A stretch of DNA of 64,000 nucleotides from Lachnospiraceae bacterium (GTDB lineage Bacteria; Bacillota; Clostridia; Lachnospirales; Lachnospiraceae). Shown piece by piece: positions 35,398-44,766 of the stretch. The notes under the pieces are model-generated. The model had not been told where the DNA came from, did not search any database, and was given only the letters and a program-made list of their open reading frames with translations. The DNA lies in NCBI GenBank assembly GCA_009774245.1, contig VSNM01000002.1, forward strand, positions 1-64,000, read 5' to 3'. Position 1 is the first letter of the stretch. Every line of letters starts with the position of its first letter. A program made the position numbers and the translations under genes.

Positions 35398-37548
35398 TTA
35401 TTTCACGCCCAGAAACCGGATCAGAATCCTCCGCAGCTCATCCACATCGATCGGTTTTGACAGGAAATCATCAAATCCCTCGCGCAGCATCTCCTCGCGC
35501 ACGCCGGTCACCGCGTTCGCCGTCAGCAGCACGATCGGCAGCAGCGCTATGTCATCATCCATCGCCCGTATTTTCTTCATGGTCTCCAGCCCGTCCATTC
35601 CCGGCATCATGTGATCCATGAAGATCATATCAAAGCGCTCCCCTTTCTCCAGGAGCTCCAGACATTCGAAGCCGGACATGACCGTCTGCGTGCGCATTCC
35701 CAGAAGCTCCATGATGCCCGACGCCACGTCGCAGTTGAGCTCGTTGTCGTCCACGATCAGCACGCGTCCACTGTTGATCGGAATATCCTCATCTGCAGTC
35801 TTTTCTTCCGTCTCGGTGCCTGTGTCTTCATATCCGATCTCCTGCCAGATATCGACGATAAATTTCGTGCCCTTTCCATATGTACTCTCAAACGTGATGG
35901 TTCCGCCGAGCATATCCACAAACCCTTTGACGATGGAAAGTCCCAGGCCGCTCCCCTCGACATGATAATTCTCCTGCCTGTCAAAGCGCTCAAACTTGGA
36001 AAATACCTTTGGAAAATCTTCTTCCCTGATTCCCATTCCCGTATCCTCCACCTCGATATTTAATAATACCCTTTTCCCATCTGTCTCCTTCTGCTGAACG
36101 CGCAGCGTGACGCTTCCCTCCCGCGTGTATTTGAGTCCGTTGTTGATCAGGTTGACCACGATCTCCTGGATTTTCACGCGGTCGCCATACAGGTATTCGG
36201 GTATCGCGTCATCGATCTCCATCCGAAACGCAAGCCCCGCATTCCCTGCCTGCGCCTCCATCATCGACTGCACCTCCGCAACCAGTTTTGCGAAGCGATA
36301 ATTTACCCTGACAAGCTCCATCTTGCCTGTCTCAACCTTGGAAATGTCGAGAATCTCATTGATCAGGTGCAAAAGCGTGCGCGACGAATCCTTAATATTT
36401 CTGACATAGCCATGAATCAGCGTCTCGTCCCCCGTCCGCAACGCCATCTCCGCGTAACCCACAATTGAGTTCATGGGCGTGCGGATCTCATGCGACATGT
36501 GCGCCAGAAATTGTGTCTTTGCCTGGTTTGCTTTCTCAGACTCCTCCCTTAACCGTATCATCTCATTGGTGTACTGGTCGATGAAGGTCATATCAAACAG
36601 CCATATGATATAGCCCTGTATATCATCGCTTCCGGTCTTTTGCTTAATCTCTGAGATGCGAATCTCATAGTGTTTTTCCTCAAACTCATACACAAACTCA
36701 CTGTTTCCGTGAAACAAGTCAAAATTCAGCTCCCCGTTCAGCTCCGAGACTCTTTTCACAAACCTGTCCGCCACGGGATTGGCATACAATATCATGCTCT
36801 TGGTATTGTCGACAACGATGACGCCGTCCTTCGTATCTTCCAAAATGCGCTCCCTCGCAAGCTCCAGTGTATCCAGGAGCCCATACCGCTCCGCCGCGAT
36901 CAGAAAACAGATCTCTGACATCACGATCGTAAACGACGCCGGATCGAAATACCGGGGGCGCAGAATCAAAAATACAATCCCCACCACCATGGGCGACGCC
37001 ACTGCCAGAAAGATAAGGCTCATCCGCATCTTGGCAATGCGTGATCCCCGTCTTACCTCCCGCCATGCGATGATCACATACAGCAGCGCAGACAGCAGCA
37101 AAAGACCGATCCAGACGTAAAAGAGCGGCCCCTTTCCGAGGATCATGGCCGCCCTTCCACTCGGTCGGATCTCATATTCGATCGAACTGTAATACAGGGA
37201 ATGTCTCTCGCAGGTCATGATGGACGCCAGCACGAGCGTATTGACGGCGCCCAGAAACTGAAACAATTTCCTTGGCAGTTTCACACTGCTGTAGCCGCTC
37301 ACAAACAGGACGCCAAAAGTCATGATATAGCATTTGCCGATATATGCCACCTTGATCGCCACCATCGCCTCTTCCGGAGAGGTCGAATACACCTCCAGCG
37401 CGTTGCCCACGCAGGCGATAAAGCCGCACAGACTGGTCAGCATCAGGTTGCGCTGATTGTCCGACGACTTCACCCGCAAAAATTCCACACAGCACACAAA
37501 GCTGATAAACATGCCAAATAGTTCGAATAATTTGTAAAATGTCTCCAT
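35398..37548 (-). CDS. 7TM hybrid histidine kinase / receiver protein
   Basis: 716 residues from METFYKLFELFG. Seven hydrophobic helices (~residues 1-215) form a HisKA_7TM sensor; a PAS-like domain (~220-315) follows; HisKA with FLAHMSHEIRTPMNSIVGYAEM; HATPase with NLINNGLKYTREG, DTGMGI, GSGLGLSIVKGFV; and a C-terminal receiver (VLIVDDNELNCDVASGIMELLG, phospho-Asp in MIFMDHMMPGMDG, Lys in SKPID). No output domain, so phosphate must pass to another protein. Stands alone as a gene. Confidence 0.9.
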   Translation of the reverse strand: METFYKLFELFGMFISFVCCVEFLRVKSSDNQRNLMLTSLCGFIACVGNALEVYSTSPEEAMVAIKVAYIGKCYIMTFGVLFVSGYSSVKLPRKLFQFLGAVNTLVLASIMTCERHSLYYSSIEYEIRPSGRAAMILGKGPLFYVWIGLLLLSALLYVIIAWREVRRGSRIAKMRMSLIFLAVASPMVVGIVFLILRPRYFDPASFTIVMSEICFLIAAERYGLLDTLELARERILEDTKDGVIVVDNTKSMILYANPVADRFVKRVSELNGELNFDLFHGNSEFVYEFEEKHYEIRISEIKQKTGSDDIQGYIIWLFDMTFIDQYTNEMIRLREESEKANQAKTQFLAHMSHEIRTPMNSIVGYAEMALRTGDETLIHGYVRNIKDSSRTLLHLINEILDISKVETGKMELVRVNYRFAKLVAEVQSMMEAQAGNAGLAFRMEIDDAIPEYLYGDRVKIQEIVVNLINNGLKYTREGSVTLRVQQKETDGKRVLLNIEVEDTGMGIREEDFPKVFSKFERFDRQENYHVEGSGLGLSIVKGFVDMLGGTITFESTYGKGTKFIVDIWQEIGYEDTGTETEEKTADEDIPINSGRVLIVDDNELNCDVASGIMELLGMRTQTVMSGFECLELLEKGERFDMIFMDHMMPGMDGLETMKKIRAMDDDIALLPIVLLTANAVTGVREEMLREGFDDFLSKPIDVDELRRILIRFLGVK

Positions 37549-37590
37549 CTCATCAGTCCCTCTTTCACAACTCAGCGTCATCTTCACAGG

Positions 37591-38931
37591 TTATTCCTGT
37601 ATTTGCCAATATCCAAATCGTTTGCCGCCTTTACGGACAAGACGCCCATTATCCTTTAGCCTGCTCATTGCCCTTTGAACAGAAGGAACTGATGTCTGCA
37701 GTATTTCAGCCAATTCTTTCTGATTTAATCCTGCATCTTTTTTTAATTCATCCAAAATTCTATCTTCCAAAACATCAGCCAAAACATCAGCCTGATGTTT
37801 TGAATTTTGAAAATCTGATATTTTGGCGCTCTCAAGGGCAAAAAACTTAACTGTAATGTCATCCCCAAGCACTATATATTCAGGATTTAGTGTACCCAGT
37901 TCCTGACATGCTTCGCAAATTTTCTGTATCCCGCGTCCCCATGCCTCTATATATCCTGCCCGATAAAACACATGCGCAATAGACGGATTAAACGGTTCCG
38001 ATTTATGCGGTTTCATCAACGTATCCACCGTCCAGTTCTTCGGAAGAATACAGCTATTACTGATGTACATGACATCATCTTCTATCCTGATCTGAATCGG
38101 TATGCTTGCAGCGTAATTATTATGTCCCAACGCGTTATAGATTGCTTCCCTCACACCCTCACGCGGAAATGGATATGTTTCAATCCGAACATCATGCTCA
38201 TAGGTGATTTTAGCTTTCAGATACTTTGTATAGATCAGATCAATCACCTTATCCGCAATATTAAAAAGTGAACCTTCCACAGTATCCTGGTACTGCAGAT
38301 CAGAACCGGCTCCGAACCTTCCAATCTTGACATAGCTGCCCGTGATAATTCTACCTGGTTTTCGATAAAACAGCATTACTGCGGCACGTTTCAGTTTGCC
38401 GTTATCCAAAAGATCAAGGTGATCCATCAGTTCACTGTTGGGAATGTCCAAATCTTCTTTTGTCATCCGCTTCTTACGCACAGCCTCCCGCTTGAATATC
38501 TCAATACTGTCCCGGTCAAGATCATCCACACCAATATTATCTACTGGAATGGCATCCCAGAGAAATCCTGTTTTCTCCCGAATAAACTCAGTCAAGGCCG
38601 CCCCCTGTATCTGTTGCTTCGTAGCACCACTTCTATAATGATACTCGCCATGATAATTGACAGGATAACTGCTTGGCTCTACTTTGATCTCAATATAATC
38701 CATATCGTCCTTCGTCAGTTTGTTGACATCCGCAATAATCCCAAGTCCAGACTGAATCTTATTGGGGATATCTTCCATCAACTTCCCAGCATTCCGAACC
38801 CCCACCACATTTCCAGTATCATCAATGCCAATATAAATCGTTCCACCTTGAGCATTGGCAAAGCCGCACACCCACTTCAGATATTCATCCCGCCATGACT
38901 CCTTATATTCGATGTTTTGACTTTCTGCCAT
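37591..38931 (-). CDS. AlbA_2-domain ATP-binding transcriptional regulator
   Basis: 446 residues. ATG 38929-38931 follows a perfect AGGAGG at 9 nt; the frame upstream to 39018 is not used. N-terminal AlbA_2 (Schlafen-like) domain (ESQNIEYKESWRDEYLKWVCGFANAQGGTIYIGIDD), HATPase_c_4 domain (REAIYNALGHNNYAASIPIQIRIEDDVMYISNSC), and C-terminal winged helix (LNQKELAEILQTSVPSVQRAMSRLKDNGRLVRKGGKRFGYW). These putative regulators are common accessory genes in gut bacteria; true function is unknown. Single gene. Confidence 0.88.
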   Translation of the reverse strand: MAESQNIEYKESWRDEYLKWVCGFANAQGGTIYIGIDDTGNVVGVRNAGKLMEDIPNKIQSGLGIIADVNKLTKDDMDYIEIKVEPSSYPVNYHGEYHYRSGATKQQIQGAALTEFIREKTGFLWDAIPVDNIGVDDLDRDSIEIFKREAVRKKRMTKEDLDIPNSELMDHLDLLDNGKLKRAAVMLFYRKPGRIITGSYVKIGRFGAGSDLQYQDTVEGSLFNIADKVIDLIYTKYLKAKITYEHDVRIETYPFPREGVREAIYNALGHNNYAASIPIQIRIEDDVMYISNSCILPKNWTVDTLMKPHKSEPFNPSIAHVFYRAGYIEAWGRGIQKICEACQELGTLNPEYIVLGDDITVKFFALESAKISDFQNSKHQADVLADVLEDRILDELKKDAGLNQKELAEILQTSVPSVQRAMSRLKDNGRLVRKGGKRFGYWQIQE

Positions 38932-39008
38932 AGAAAAAAACCTCCTAAATCTCTTCAGGTATCTATACTTGCTGATACAGCCCTCATTATACCACTCGCC
39001 TGTCAAAC

Positions 39009-40184
39009 CTACAAGCAAAAAGGAGAATCTCCAAACAGCAACTCCCTGTCGACAGTATTGATACTCTCATTGCAATGCCGATACGCCGCCTCCGCAATCA
39101 CCGGATTGGGAGCAAATATACGAATCGCCGCCCGCAGCGCTATTTCCGTCGTCCATGGAGCGGTCAGCTTCCCTGCCGCATTTGCAGTGCGCATCTTATT
39201 TTCTGGCGATACGGCCTTGACTGCGGCCGCTGCAAAGCTGTTTAATTGGCTGAAATAGGCAATGACCTCTGCATATTCATTGACAGAATCCAGAAAGCAG
39301 TTCCCGTACTCTGCCAGCTCTAAATTCGCCGTCGACACCGCCTGCAGGCAGAGCTTGCACTCGCCATTGATGTCAGATGCCTCCATCAGAATGTCCGGCC
39401 GCTGTTTCAGGACAGTCTCAAAATATGCTTTTGCCCCCGCCGCATCTTTATCATGAAAAAATTCCGCCATCTTGGTTATCACTTCGCCTGTTTCTTTCTT
39501 CTCTCCGATGATCGCAACCCTGCACTCGTATGCACGGAGATGGTTTGCCGTCACCCACACATACAGCAGAAATTCGGAGATAAATCCAAATACGCGCTTA
39601 TGATAGTCGTCCTCAAAGGTGAGATCGATGCGTTTCTGCAGCTCAAAAAATATCGCGAAGAGCCACTCGCAGTATGCGTCATACAATTCCTTTTTTGCCA
39701 CCATGATATTGCCAAAATAAGTCCTGTTTTGGTGCACTAAAGTGACAAACGTGTCATAATATTCAGGATACAGCTCTGCGATGATGCGCCCGGTTTCATC
39801 GAGTGTACTAACCTTGTGATGCGCGCCAAATCCATTTCTGTACGAGCCGGGCAGCTCCAACAGCTTTGTCGTGACGATATCATACCCCTGCAGAATCTGC
39901 TCGTACTGTGCCTCCGAGAATACATAGCCCTCCTCACTCGTGAGATATCGCCGATAATGGCAGACTCCGACATATTCTGCCTCAAAATAGTTCTTCCACA
40001 CCCAGTACACGCCGGAAAGCTCCGCGTAATAGCAGTTTAAATCTGATATGTTGTCACCGCTGTCGTCCCCCGGATAGCCGAAATCCTCCTTCGCATTTTT
40101 ATGACCGACGTGAAGCGGTATGTACATCGGATCGTCCGGAACCTCAAAACGCTTATGTGTCATTGCAAATATTTTAACAGACAT
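39009..40184 (-). CDS. DUF4422 glycosyltransferase-like protein with C-terminal extension
   Basis: 391 residues from ATG 40182-40184 (AAAGGAGATAATAAGC upstream). The first ~250 residues match DUF4422: MSVKIFAMTHKRFEVPDDPMYIPLHVG, GDNISDLNCYYAELSGVYWVWKN and GVCHYRRYL. Such domains occur in capsule and LPS glycosyltransferase clusters. The remaining ~140 residues are helical and TPR-like. Here it is isolated rather than in a polysaccharide locus, so its acceptor cannot be guessed. Confidence 0.85.
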   Translation of the reverse strand: MSVKIFAMTHKRFEVPDDPMYIPLHVGHKNAKEDFGYPGDDSGDNISDLNCYYAELSGVYWVWKNYFEAEYVGVCHYRRYLTSEEGYVFSEAQYEQILQGYDIVTTKLLELPGSYRNGFGAHHKVSTLDETGRIIAELYPEYYDTFVTLVHQNRTYFGNIMVAKKELYDAYCEWLFAIFFELQKRIDLTFEDDYHKRVFGFISEFLLYVWVTANHLRAYECRVAIIGEKKETGEVITKMAEFFHDKDAAGAKAYFETVLKQRPDILMEASDINGECKLCLQAVSTANLELAEYGNCFLDSVNEYAEVIAYFSQLNSFAAAAVKAVSPENKMRTANAAGKLTAPWTTEIALRAAIRIFAPNPVIAEAAYRHCNESINTVDRELLFGDSPFCL

Positions 40185-40276
40185 GCTTATTATCTCCTTT
40201 AAAAAAACACTTGCCATATATACCCATATTGTGTTAGTCTTAGAAAGTTGTGTGTCTAATGACTGACACACAAGAG

Positions 40277-40376
40277 CGTATTTATACTGGCGGTCGAAAA
40301 GGCTGACCACTCAGTATAATCTGATGCGCACAGCCGCATAAGGAAATATGCCACTTCGTGGCTGCGGCTGGCGTAA
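40277..40376. other. Pair of hairpins beside MITE 3
   Basis: TATACTG.CGGTC pairs with GACC..CAGTATA (40277-40318) and AGCCGCA pairs with TGCGGCT (40332-40370). They sit between the glycosyltransferase start and the MITE. Not tRNA-like. Possibly a degraded older element or a leader structure. The remaining ~90 bp of the gap next to the glycosyltransferase gene shows nothing further. Confidence 0.4.
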
Positions 40377-40517
40377 GGAACAGTCTTGAAATAACTTGTG
40401 CATCTGACTTGCCTAAATTCCCATAGTCGTCGTTGTCATCAGTCGCCGTAGCCCACTACGGCTCCTTCTTCCGCCTAGCCTATGCGTCATTTGCACAAGT
40501 TATTTTGCGACTATTCC
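40377..40517. mobile_element. MITE, group 1 (copy 3), 141 bp, target duplication TAA
   Basis: The ends are GGAACAGTCTTGAAATAACT and the complement of GGAATAGTCGCAAAATAACT, continuing to about 36 bp, with TAA at 40374-40376 and 40518-40520. The inner repeats resemble those of copies 1 and 2 (AAATAACTTG.GCATCT). The palindrome CGTAGCCCACTACG (40447-40460) sits in a 31-bp core that is 28/31 identical to that of the group-2 element at 7917. Non-coding; lies 55 bp before the small membrane-protein gene. Confidence 0.87.
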
Positions 40518-40571
40518 TAAGTATAAAACAAGCTCTACATATTATTATATAATCATAGGAGGATTTGCACA

Positions 40572-40988
40572 ATGCCAAAGACAAAATTAGGAATCTCTGT
40601 TGCCCTCATGGGCGCCGGACTGTACTTTCTCGGAGTATTTAGCTTCATCCCCGCTTTTCTGCTGGCGGCGTATGTTCTGCTGTGCGAGGAGAACGCGTGG
40701 CTAAAAAGAAATGCTGTCAGAATGGTCATTATCGTAGTCGGATTTTACCTACTCCATATCGGAGTCGACATGCTTCAGGAAATCTGGGGCGTCGTCAACG
40801 GTATCCTGGGCTGGATTCCATTTCTGCACTTACATTTCAGCTTCCCGCTTGGACTGGACAGCATCGCGGACTATATCATTTCATTGGTTCAAAACCTTGT
40901 ACTGCTCATGAGCGGATTCAAGGCGCTTTCCAACGACATGATCAAGGTCGGCTTTGCGGATAAATTATTATCTAAACATCTTGATTAA
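40572..40988 (+). CDS. Small membrane protein, 138 aa
   Basis: Not recognised by family name. ATG 40572 with AGGAGG nine bases upstream and TATAAT further upstream. Three to four hydrophobic helices (~residues 7-35, 48-68, 78-90, 98-118). Monocistronic: a terminator overlaps its stop codon. Resembles short YvlD/TMEM-like integral membrane proteins of unknown function. Confidence 0.75.
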   Translation: MPKTKLGISVALMGAGLYFLGVFSFIPAFLLAAYVLLCEENAWLKRNAVRMVIIVVGFYLLHIGVDMLQEIWGVVNGILGWIPFLHLHFSFPLGLDSIADYIISLVQNLVLLMSGFKALSNDMIKVGFADKLLSKHLD

Positions 40989-41020
40989 GAAAAAGACAGC
41001 CAAAAGGCTGTCTTTTTCTT
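40987..41020. terminator. Bidirectional rho-independent terminator
   Basis: A perfect 15-bp stem AAGAAAAAGACAGCC / GGCTGTCTTTTTCTT with AAAA loop. The A-run and T-run make it work on both strands, serving the membrane-protein gene and the convergent hydrogenase operon. Confidence 0.93.
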
Positions 41021-41034
41021 AATCAATCAATATC

Positions 41035-42768
41035 TTATGGCATCTCCCACGCCATATGGTCCGTATGCAGCAGCATGTGCGCCTTGTGGGACAACGGTTT
41101 CTCCATAAACTCATCATAGAGCCGCTGTACCGCCTTGTTCTCATGCGAGAACCGGACAGGCGCCGTCTCGTCGAGCGTCCTCAAATTCCGGCTCCGCTCC
41201 GTCGCTAGCTCGCAGCCGTCCCTGATTGGCTGTCCGCCACCGCCGACGCAGCCGCCCGGACACGCCATGACTTCCACAAAGTCGTAGTGCACCTCGCCGC
41301 GCTCGACTGCCCCGATCAGCTCTCTTGTGTTTGCCAGACCGTTGACCACCGCGGTTTTGATCGCGATATCATTGATATGGAACTCCGCTTCCTTCCACTT
41401 TGGCTGTTCTCTTGTACTTCTGACCTCCCGAAAAGCATCCGCATCCGGATTCTCGCCTGTGATCAGATAGTACGCCGACCGCAGCGCTGCCTCCATAACA
41501 CCACCTGTCGTACCAAAGATTACGCCGGCGCCCGTACCATCTGCCATGGGATCGTCACACGGAACATCCACAAGGGTACCAGGATCAATGTGCGCCATGC
41601 GAATCATGCGCGTCAGCTCCCGCGTTGTGAGCACCACGTCCACATCGTGCCCCGCATACTCCTCATAAAAGAGCTCCATATTGCGCTCGCCCTTTTTCGC
41701 CACACAGGGCATAATGGACACCGTTACCATATCCTCGGGCGCAACGCCGATTTTCTTCGCGAAATAGGTCTTCATGACCGCGCCGAACATCTGCTGCGGC
41801 GACTTCGCCGTGGAGAGCCGTGACACCAGATGCGGATACTGTGATTTCACGAAGCGCACCCACCCCGGACAGCACGAGGTAAACATCGGCATCTGTTTCG
41901 TGTCGCCTTTTCCAAAGCGTTCCACGAACTCGCTGCCCTCCTCCATGATCGTAAGATCTGCGGAAAATACAGTATCAAACACATAGTCAAAACCGATTTT
42001 TTTCAGGGCGTCGGCAATCTTTCCCATCGTGGCCTCCTCACGGGACAATCCAAATACCTCGCCCCACGCGGCACGCACTGCAGGCGCCACCTGCACGACG
42101 GTGACCTTCTTCTCATTCTCGATCGCCCACCAGGCTTTCTCCGTATCATCGCGTTCCCTGAGCGCCCCCACTGGACAATGCGTGATACATTGTCCGCACA
42201 GCGCGCAGTCCGACTCCTCAATCTTCCTGTTTCCAGACACGTACACGCCGGTGCGCGAACCTGTTCCCTCCACGTCCCATACCTTAACCCCCTGCACTTT
42301 GTCACAGACAGAGATACAACGCATGCACTTGATACATTTGTCATTGTCGCGTATCAGTGGAAAGTTCTTGTTCCACGGAAGCGGCGTCAGCTCCTTTTCA
42401 TATGGCACGTCGAGAATATTCAGATCCCTGGTGATCGTCTGCAGGGAACAATTCCTGTTTCTGGCGCAGGTCACACAGTTGCTGTTGTGCTGTGAAAGAA
42501 TCATCTCTACCGTCTTTTTGCGGTTTCTGCGGACTTTGGGGCTGTTGGTATAGACGATCATGCCCTCCTCCACCTTGTTGTTGCAGGAGGTGACAAGTTT
42601 CTCCCTGCCCTCGATCTCCACAACGCACACACGGCACGCGCCGATCTCATTGATATCCTTCAAAAAACACAGCTTTGGAATGGGGATACCCGCGCTGTTT
42701 GCCGCATCCATAATGGTGCTTCCCTCTGGCACTTCGATTGCTTTCCGGTCGATTGTAAGCTTTACCAT
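41035..42768 (-). CDS. hydA: [FeFe] hydrogenase catalytic subunit
   Basis: 577 residues. N-terminal 2Fe-2S domain (CFLKDINEIGACRVCVVEIEG), His/Cys 4Fe-4S motif (HNSNCVTCARNRNCSL), two 4Fe-4S clusters (CIKCMRCISVC and CALCGQCITHCPVG), then the H-cluster signatures: TSCCPGWV, MPCVAKKGE and MACPGGCVGGGGQP. All active-site cysteines are there. It makes or uses H2 in the cytoplasm with electrons passed by the GltD-like partner, whose gene overlaps its start by 7 nt. Such pairs are the type grouped as A2 (GltD-linked) in hydrogenase classifications, as I recall them. Confidence 0.95.
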   Translation of the reverse strand: MVKLTIDRKAIEVPEGSTIMDAANSAGIPIPKLCFLKDINEIGACRVCVVEIEGREKLVTSCNNKVEEGMIVYTNSPKVRRNRKKTVEMILSQHNSNCVTCARNRNCSLQTITRDLNILDVPYEKELTPLPWNKNFPLIRDNDKCIKCMRCISVCDKVQGVKVWDVEGTGSRTGVYVSGNRKIEESDCALCGQCITHCPVGALRERDDTEKAWWAIENEKKVTVVQVAPAVRAAWGEVFGLSREEATMGKIADALKKIGFDYVFDTVFSADLTIMEEGSEFVERFGKGDTKQMPMFTSCCPGWVRFVKSQYPHLVSRLSTAKSPQQMFGAVMKTYFAKKIGVAPEDMVTVSIMPCVAKKGERNMELFYEEYAGHDVDVVLTTRELTRMIRMAHIDPGTLVDVPCDDPMADGTGAGVIFGTTGGVMEAALRSAYYLITGENPDADAFREVRSTREQPKWKEAEFHINDIAIKTAVVNGLANTRELIGAVERGEVHYDFVEVMACPGGCVGGGGQPIRDGCELATERSRNLRTLDETAPVRFSHENKAVQRLYDEFMEKPLSHKAHMLLHTDHMAWEMP

Positions 42769-44594
42769 ACTGTCTCTCGCCCTCCTTTGAATATTCCATA
42801 TCCGAAATGATCACAGCGAAGGCACCTTGAAGCCTCCTGTCTGCACTCTGCCTCCGACATTGGAAGTTCTACACCGTCAAAGTCACATACTCTCTGACAC
42901 ACCTCGCGCTCCGTCATGTTGACGCGCCCGCAGGGATTTCTGTCGGACATGTCGGGCGACGGTACATCGATATCACTCTGGATCACATGATGGAATCCCA
43001 GATACTCGTCAATATTTGCCGCGATCACCTTCGCCGCGCCGATCGCCCTGATCACCGTCGCCGGTCCTGTCGCGCAGTCACCGCCCGCAAACACGCCCGG
43101 CAGCAGGTCAAATCCGCCGTGCCGCCCTGTCTGTATCACGCCCCTGTTTACCGGAACGCCCGCATCCGCAAAATGCTGTGATTCAATATCCTGCCCGATC
43201 GCCACGATCACCGTCGTGCACGGAATCAGCAGATCCGCCTCGCCGGTATCCTTCACGCTCGCGCGGCCGTTTTTGATACTGCTGATCATCTGCGGCCTCA
43301 CCCACAGACCTCTTGTACTGTAATCATTGTCTGTCTCGATGCGCACGGGCGCCCTGAGTGTCGCGACTTCCACGCCCTCTGCGATCGCGCCCTCGATCTC
43401 GTCATGCAGCGCCGTCATGTCCGCCACACGCCTGCGGTACACGATGGTCACTTTCTTTGCACCGAGCCGCACCGCTGTGCGCACCGCGTCCATCGACACG
43501 TTGCCGCCGCCGACAACGCAGACCTCCTGTCCCTTGAGGTCGATCGCATTTCCTTTGCCCACATCGCGCAGAAACTGTACCGCTGAGATCACGCCGTCCG
43601 CGTCCTCGCCCTCTACGCCGAGCTTTTTGTCCGTGCTCGCGCCGATCGTGATAAGCACCGCATCGTACTGCTCGCGCAGCTCGTTGATCGTGATGTCAAT
43701 ACCAATCCGAAGGCCGTGCTTCACCTGCACGCCCGTCTCCAATATCGCGTTGATGTCATCGTCGAGCCTGTCCTTTGGCAGCCTGTAGTTTGGAATGCCA
43801 TAGCGGAGCATACCGCCTAACTTTGGCAGCATCTCGTACACGACAACCTGATGCCCCATCAGCTGCAGATAGTATGCAGTGCTCAATCCACCCGGCCCGC
43901 CGCCTACGATTGCTACTTTTTTACCAGTGGACGGCTGGCATTTAGGCGGTTCGACCTTTCCGGCGAGGTCCGCTGCCATGCGCTTCAAACCTCTGATATT
44001 GATGGCGTCGTCGATCATATTTCTGCGACATCTCGCCTCGCAGGGGTGTTCGCAGATAAAACCGCACGTTGTCGGAAACGGATTGTCCTTCCGGATCAAC
44101 CGAATCGCGTCCTTGTAACGGCCTTCGCGCACAAGCGCTATGTATCCAGGTATATCCACACCGGCGGGACACAGCGACACACACGGAACCGGCTGATGAT
44201 AACTGCAGTTACAGCGTCCCAGCTCGATATGCGCCACATATTCATCATGAAAACCGATCAGTCCCTTGTACACCATGTTGGCCGCCTCATAGCCGATGGC
44301 GCAGTCTGCGGACTCCATGATACTGAGCGCCGTCTCCTTCATCTCGTCCAGAATCTCCATGGAAGCCCTTCCATTCAGGACATCCGAAATCATTTTTTTC
44401 AGCTGCCGCAAACCGACACGGCAGGGCACGCACTTTCCACATGTCTGTGCATGACACAGCTCCAGAAATGCCTTTGACATGTCTATGGGACAGAGTCCTG
44501 ACGGGCTTGCCTCAATCCTTCTCTCCAAATCCTTATAAAGCTGCTCCACAACGACCTGCGCTTTATTCGGCATGGGTATCTCAAGTCTGCTCAT
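42762..44594 (-). CDS. NuoF-type Fe-S domain fused to GltD-like NAD(P)H:FAD oxidoreductase
   Basis: 610 residues. Residues ~1-125 resemble the C-terminal 4Fe-4S part of NuoF (CGKCVPCRVG with a later SADCAIG). Next comes a GltD/Fer4_20 module (CVSLCPAGVDIPGYIALV, CGFICEHPCEARCRR), the FAD site VAIVGGGPGGLSTAYY, the NAD(P) site VCVVGGGNVSMDAVRT and GVFAGGDCATGPATVIRAIGAAK, and a C-terminal Cys motif (EASRCLRCDHFG). Probably moves electrons between NAD(P)H and the hydrogenase. Whether it bifurcates electrons is not readable. First gene of the operon, ATG after CGAGGAGG. Confidence 0.92.
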   Translation of the reverse strand: MSRLEIPMPNKAQVVVEQLYKDLERRIEASPSGLCPIDMSKAFLELCHAQTCGKCVPCRVGLRQLKKMISDVLNGRASMEILDEMKETALSIMESADCAIGYEAANMVYKGLIGFHDEYVAHIELGRCNCSYHQPVPCVSLCPAGVDIPGYIALVREGRYKDAIRLIRKDNPFPTTCGFICEHPCEARCRRNMIDDAINIRGLKRMAADLAGKVEPPKCQPSTGKKVAIVGGGPGGLSTAYYLQLMGHQVVVYEMLPKLGGMLRYGIPNYRLPKDRLDDDINAILETGVQVKHGLRIGIDITINELREQYDAVLITIGASTDKKLGVEGEDADGVISAVQFLRDVGKGNAIDLKGQEVCVVGGGNVSMDAVRTAVRLGAKKVTIVYRRRVADMTALHDEIEGAIAEGVEVATLRAPVRIETDNDYSTRGLWVRPQMISSIKNGRASVKDTGEADLLIPCTTVIVAIGQDIESQHFADAGVPVNRGVIQTGRHGGFDLLPGVFAGGDCATGPATVIRAIGAAKVIAANIDEYLGFHHVIQSDIDVPSPDMSDRNPCGRVNMTEREVCQRVCDFDGVELPMSEAECRQEASRCLRCDHFGYGIFKGGRETVW

Positions 44595-44677
44595 TGATTA
44601 CCTCCTCGTTTTTGTGAAAATTGTATCCATACGTAATCTCCCCGCGCGATTCACAAAGACTGATTTCAATGTAAAAA

Positions 44678-44739
44678 GCATGTAAGAAACTATGTAAGCT
44701 CTTACATGCTATTGTACACTGACTTTTTTAATTTGGCAA
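44678..44739 (-). promoter_or_regulatory. Hydrogenase operon promoter with palindromic operator
   Basis: Minus strand: -35 TTGCCA (44734-44739), 17-nt spacer, -10 TACAAT (44711-44716), then ATGTAAGAGCTTACAT (44694-44709) over the expected start. A further TCTTACATGC (44678-44687) can pair with GCATGTAAGA to give a larger hairpin followed by TTTTT, so the segment could also end the upstream transcript. The 16-bp palindrome has the same arms as that before the sugar kinase. Confidence 0.65.
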
Positions 44740-44766
44740 CCATTGATATTATTTAGACAAAGCCTC

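Noticed and set aside
40277..40376. tRNA or riboswitch at the paired hairpins
   Set aside because: No cloverleaf, T-loop or known riboswitch core; the stems are simple inverted repeats.
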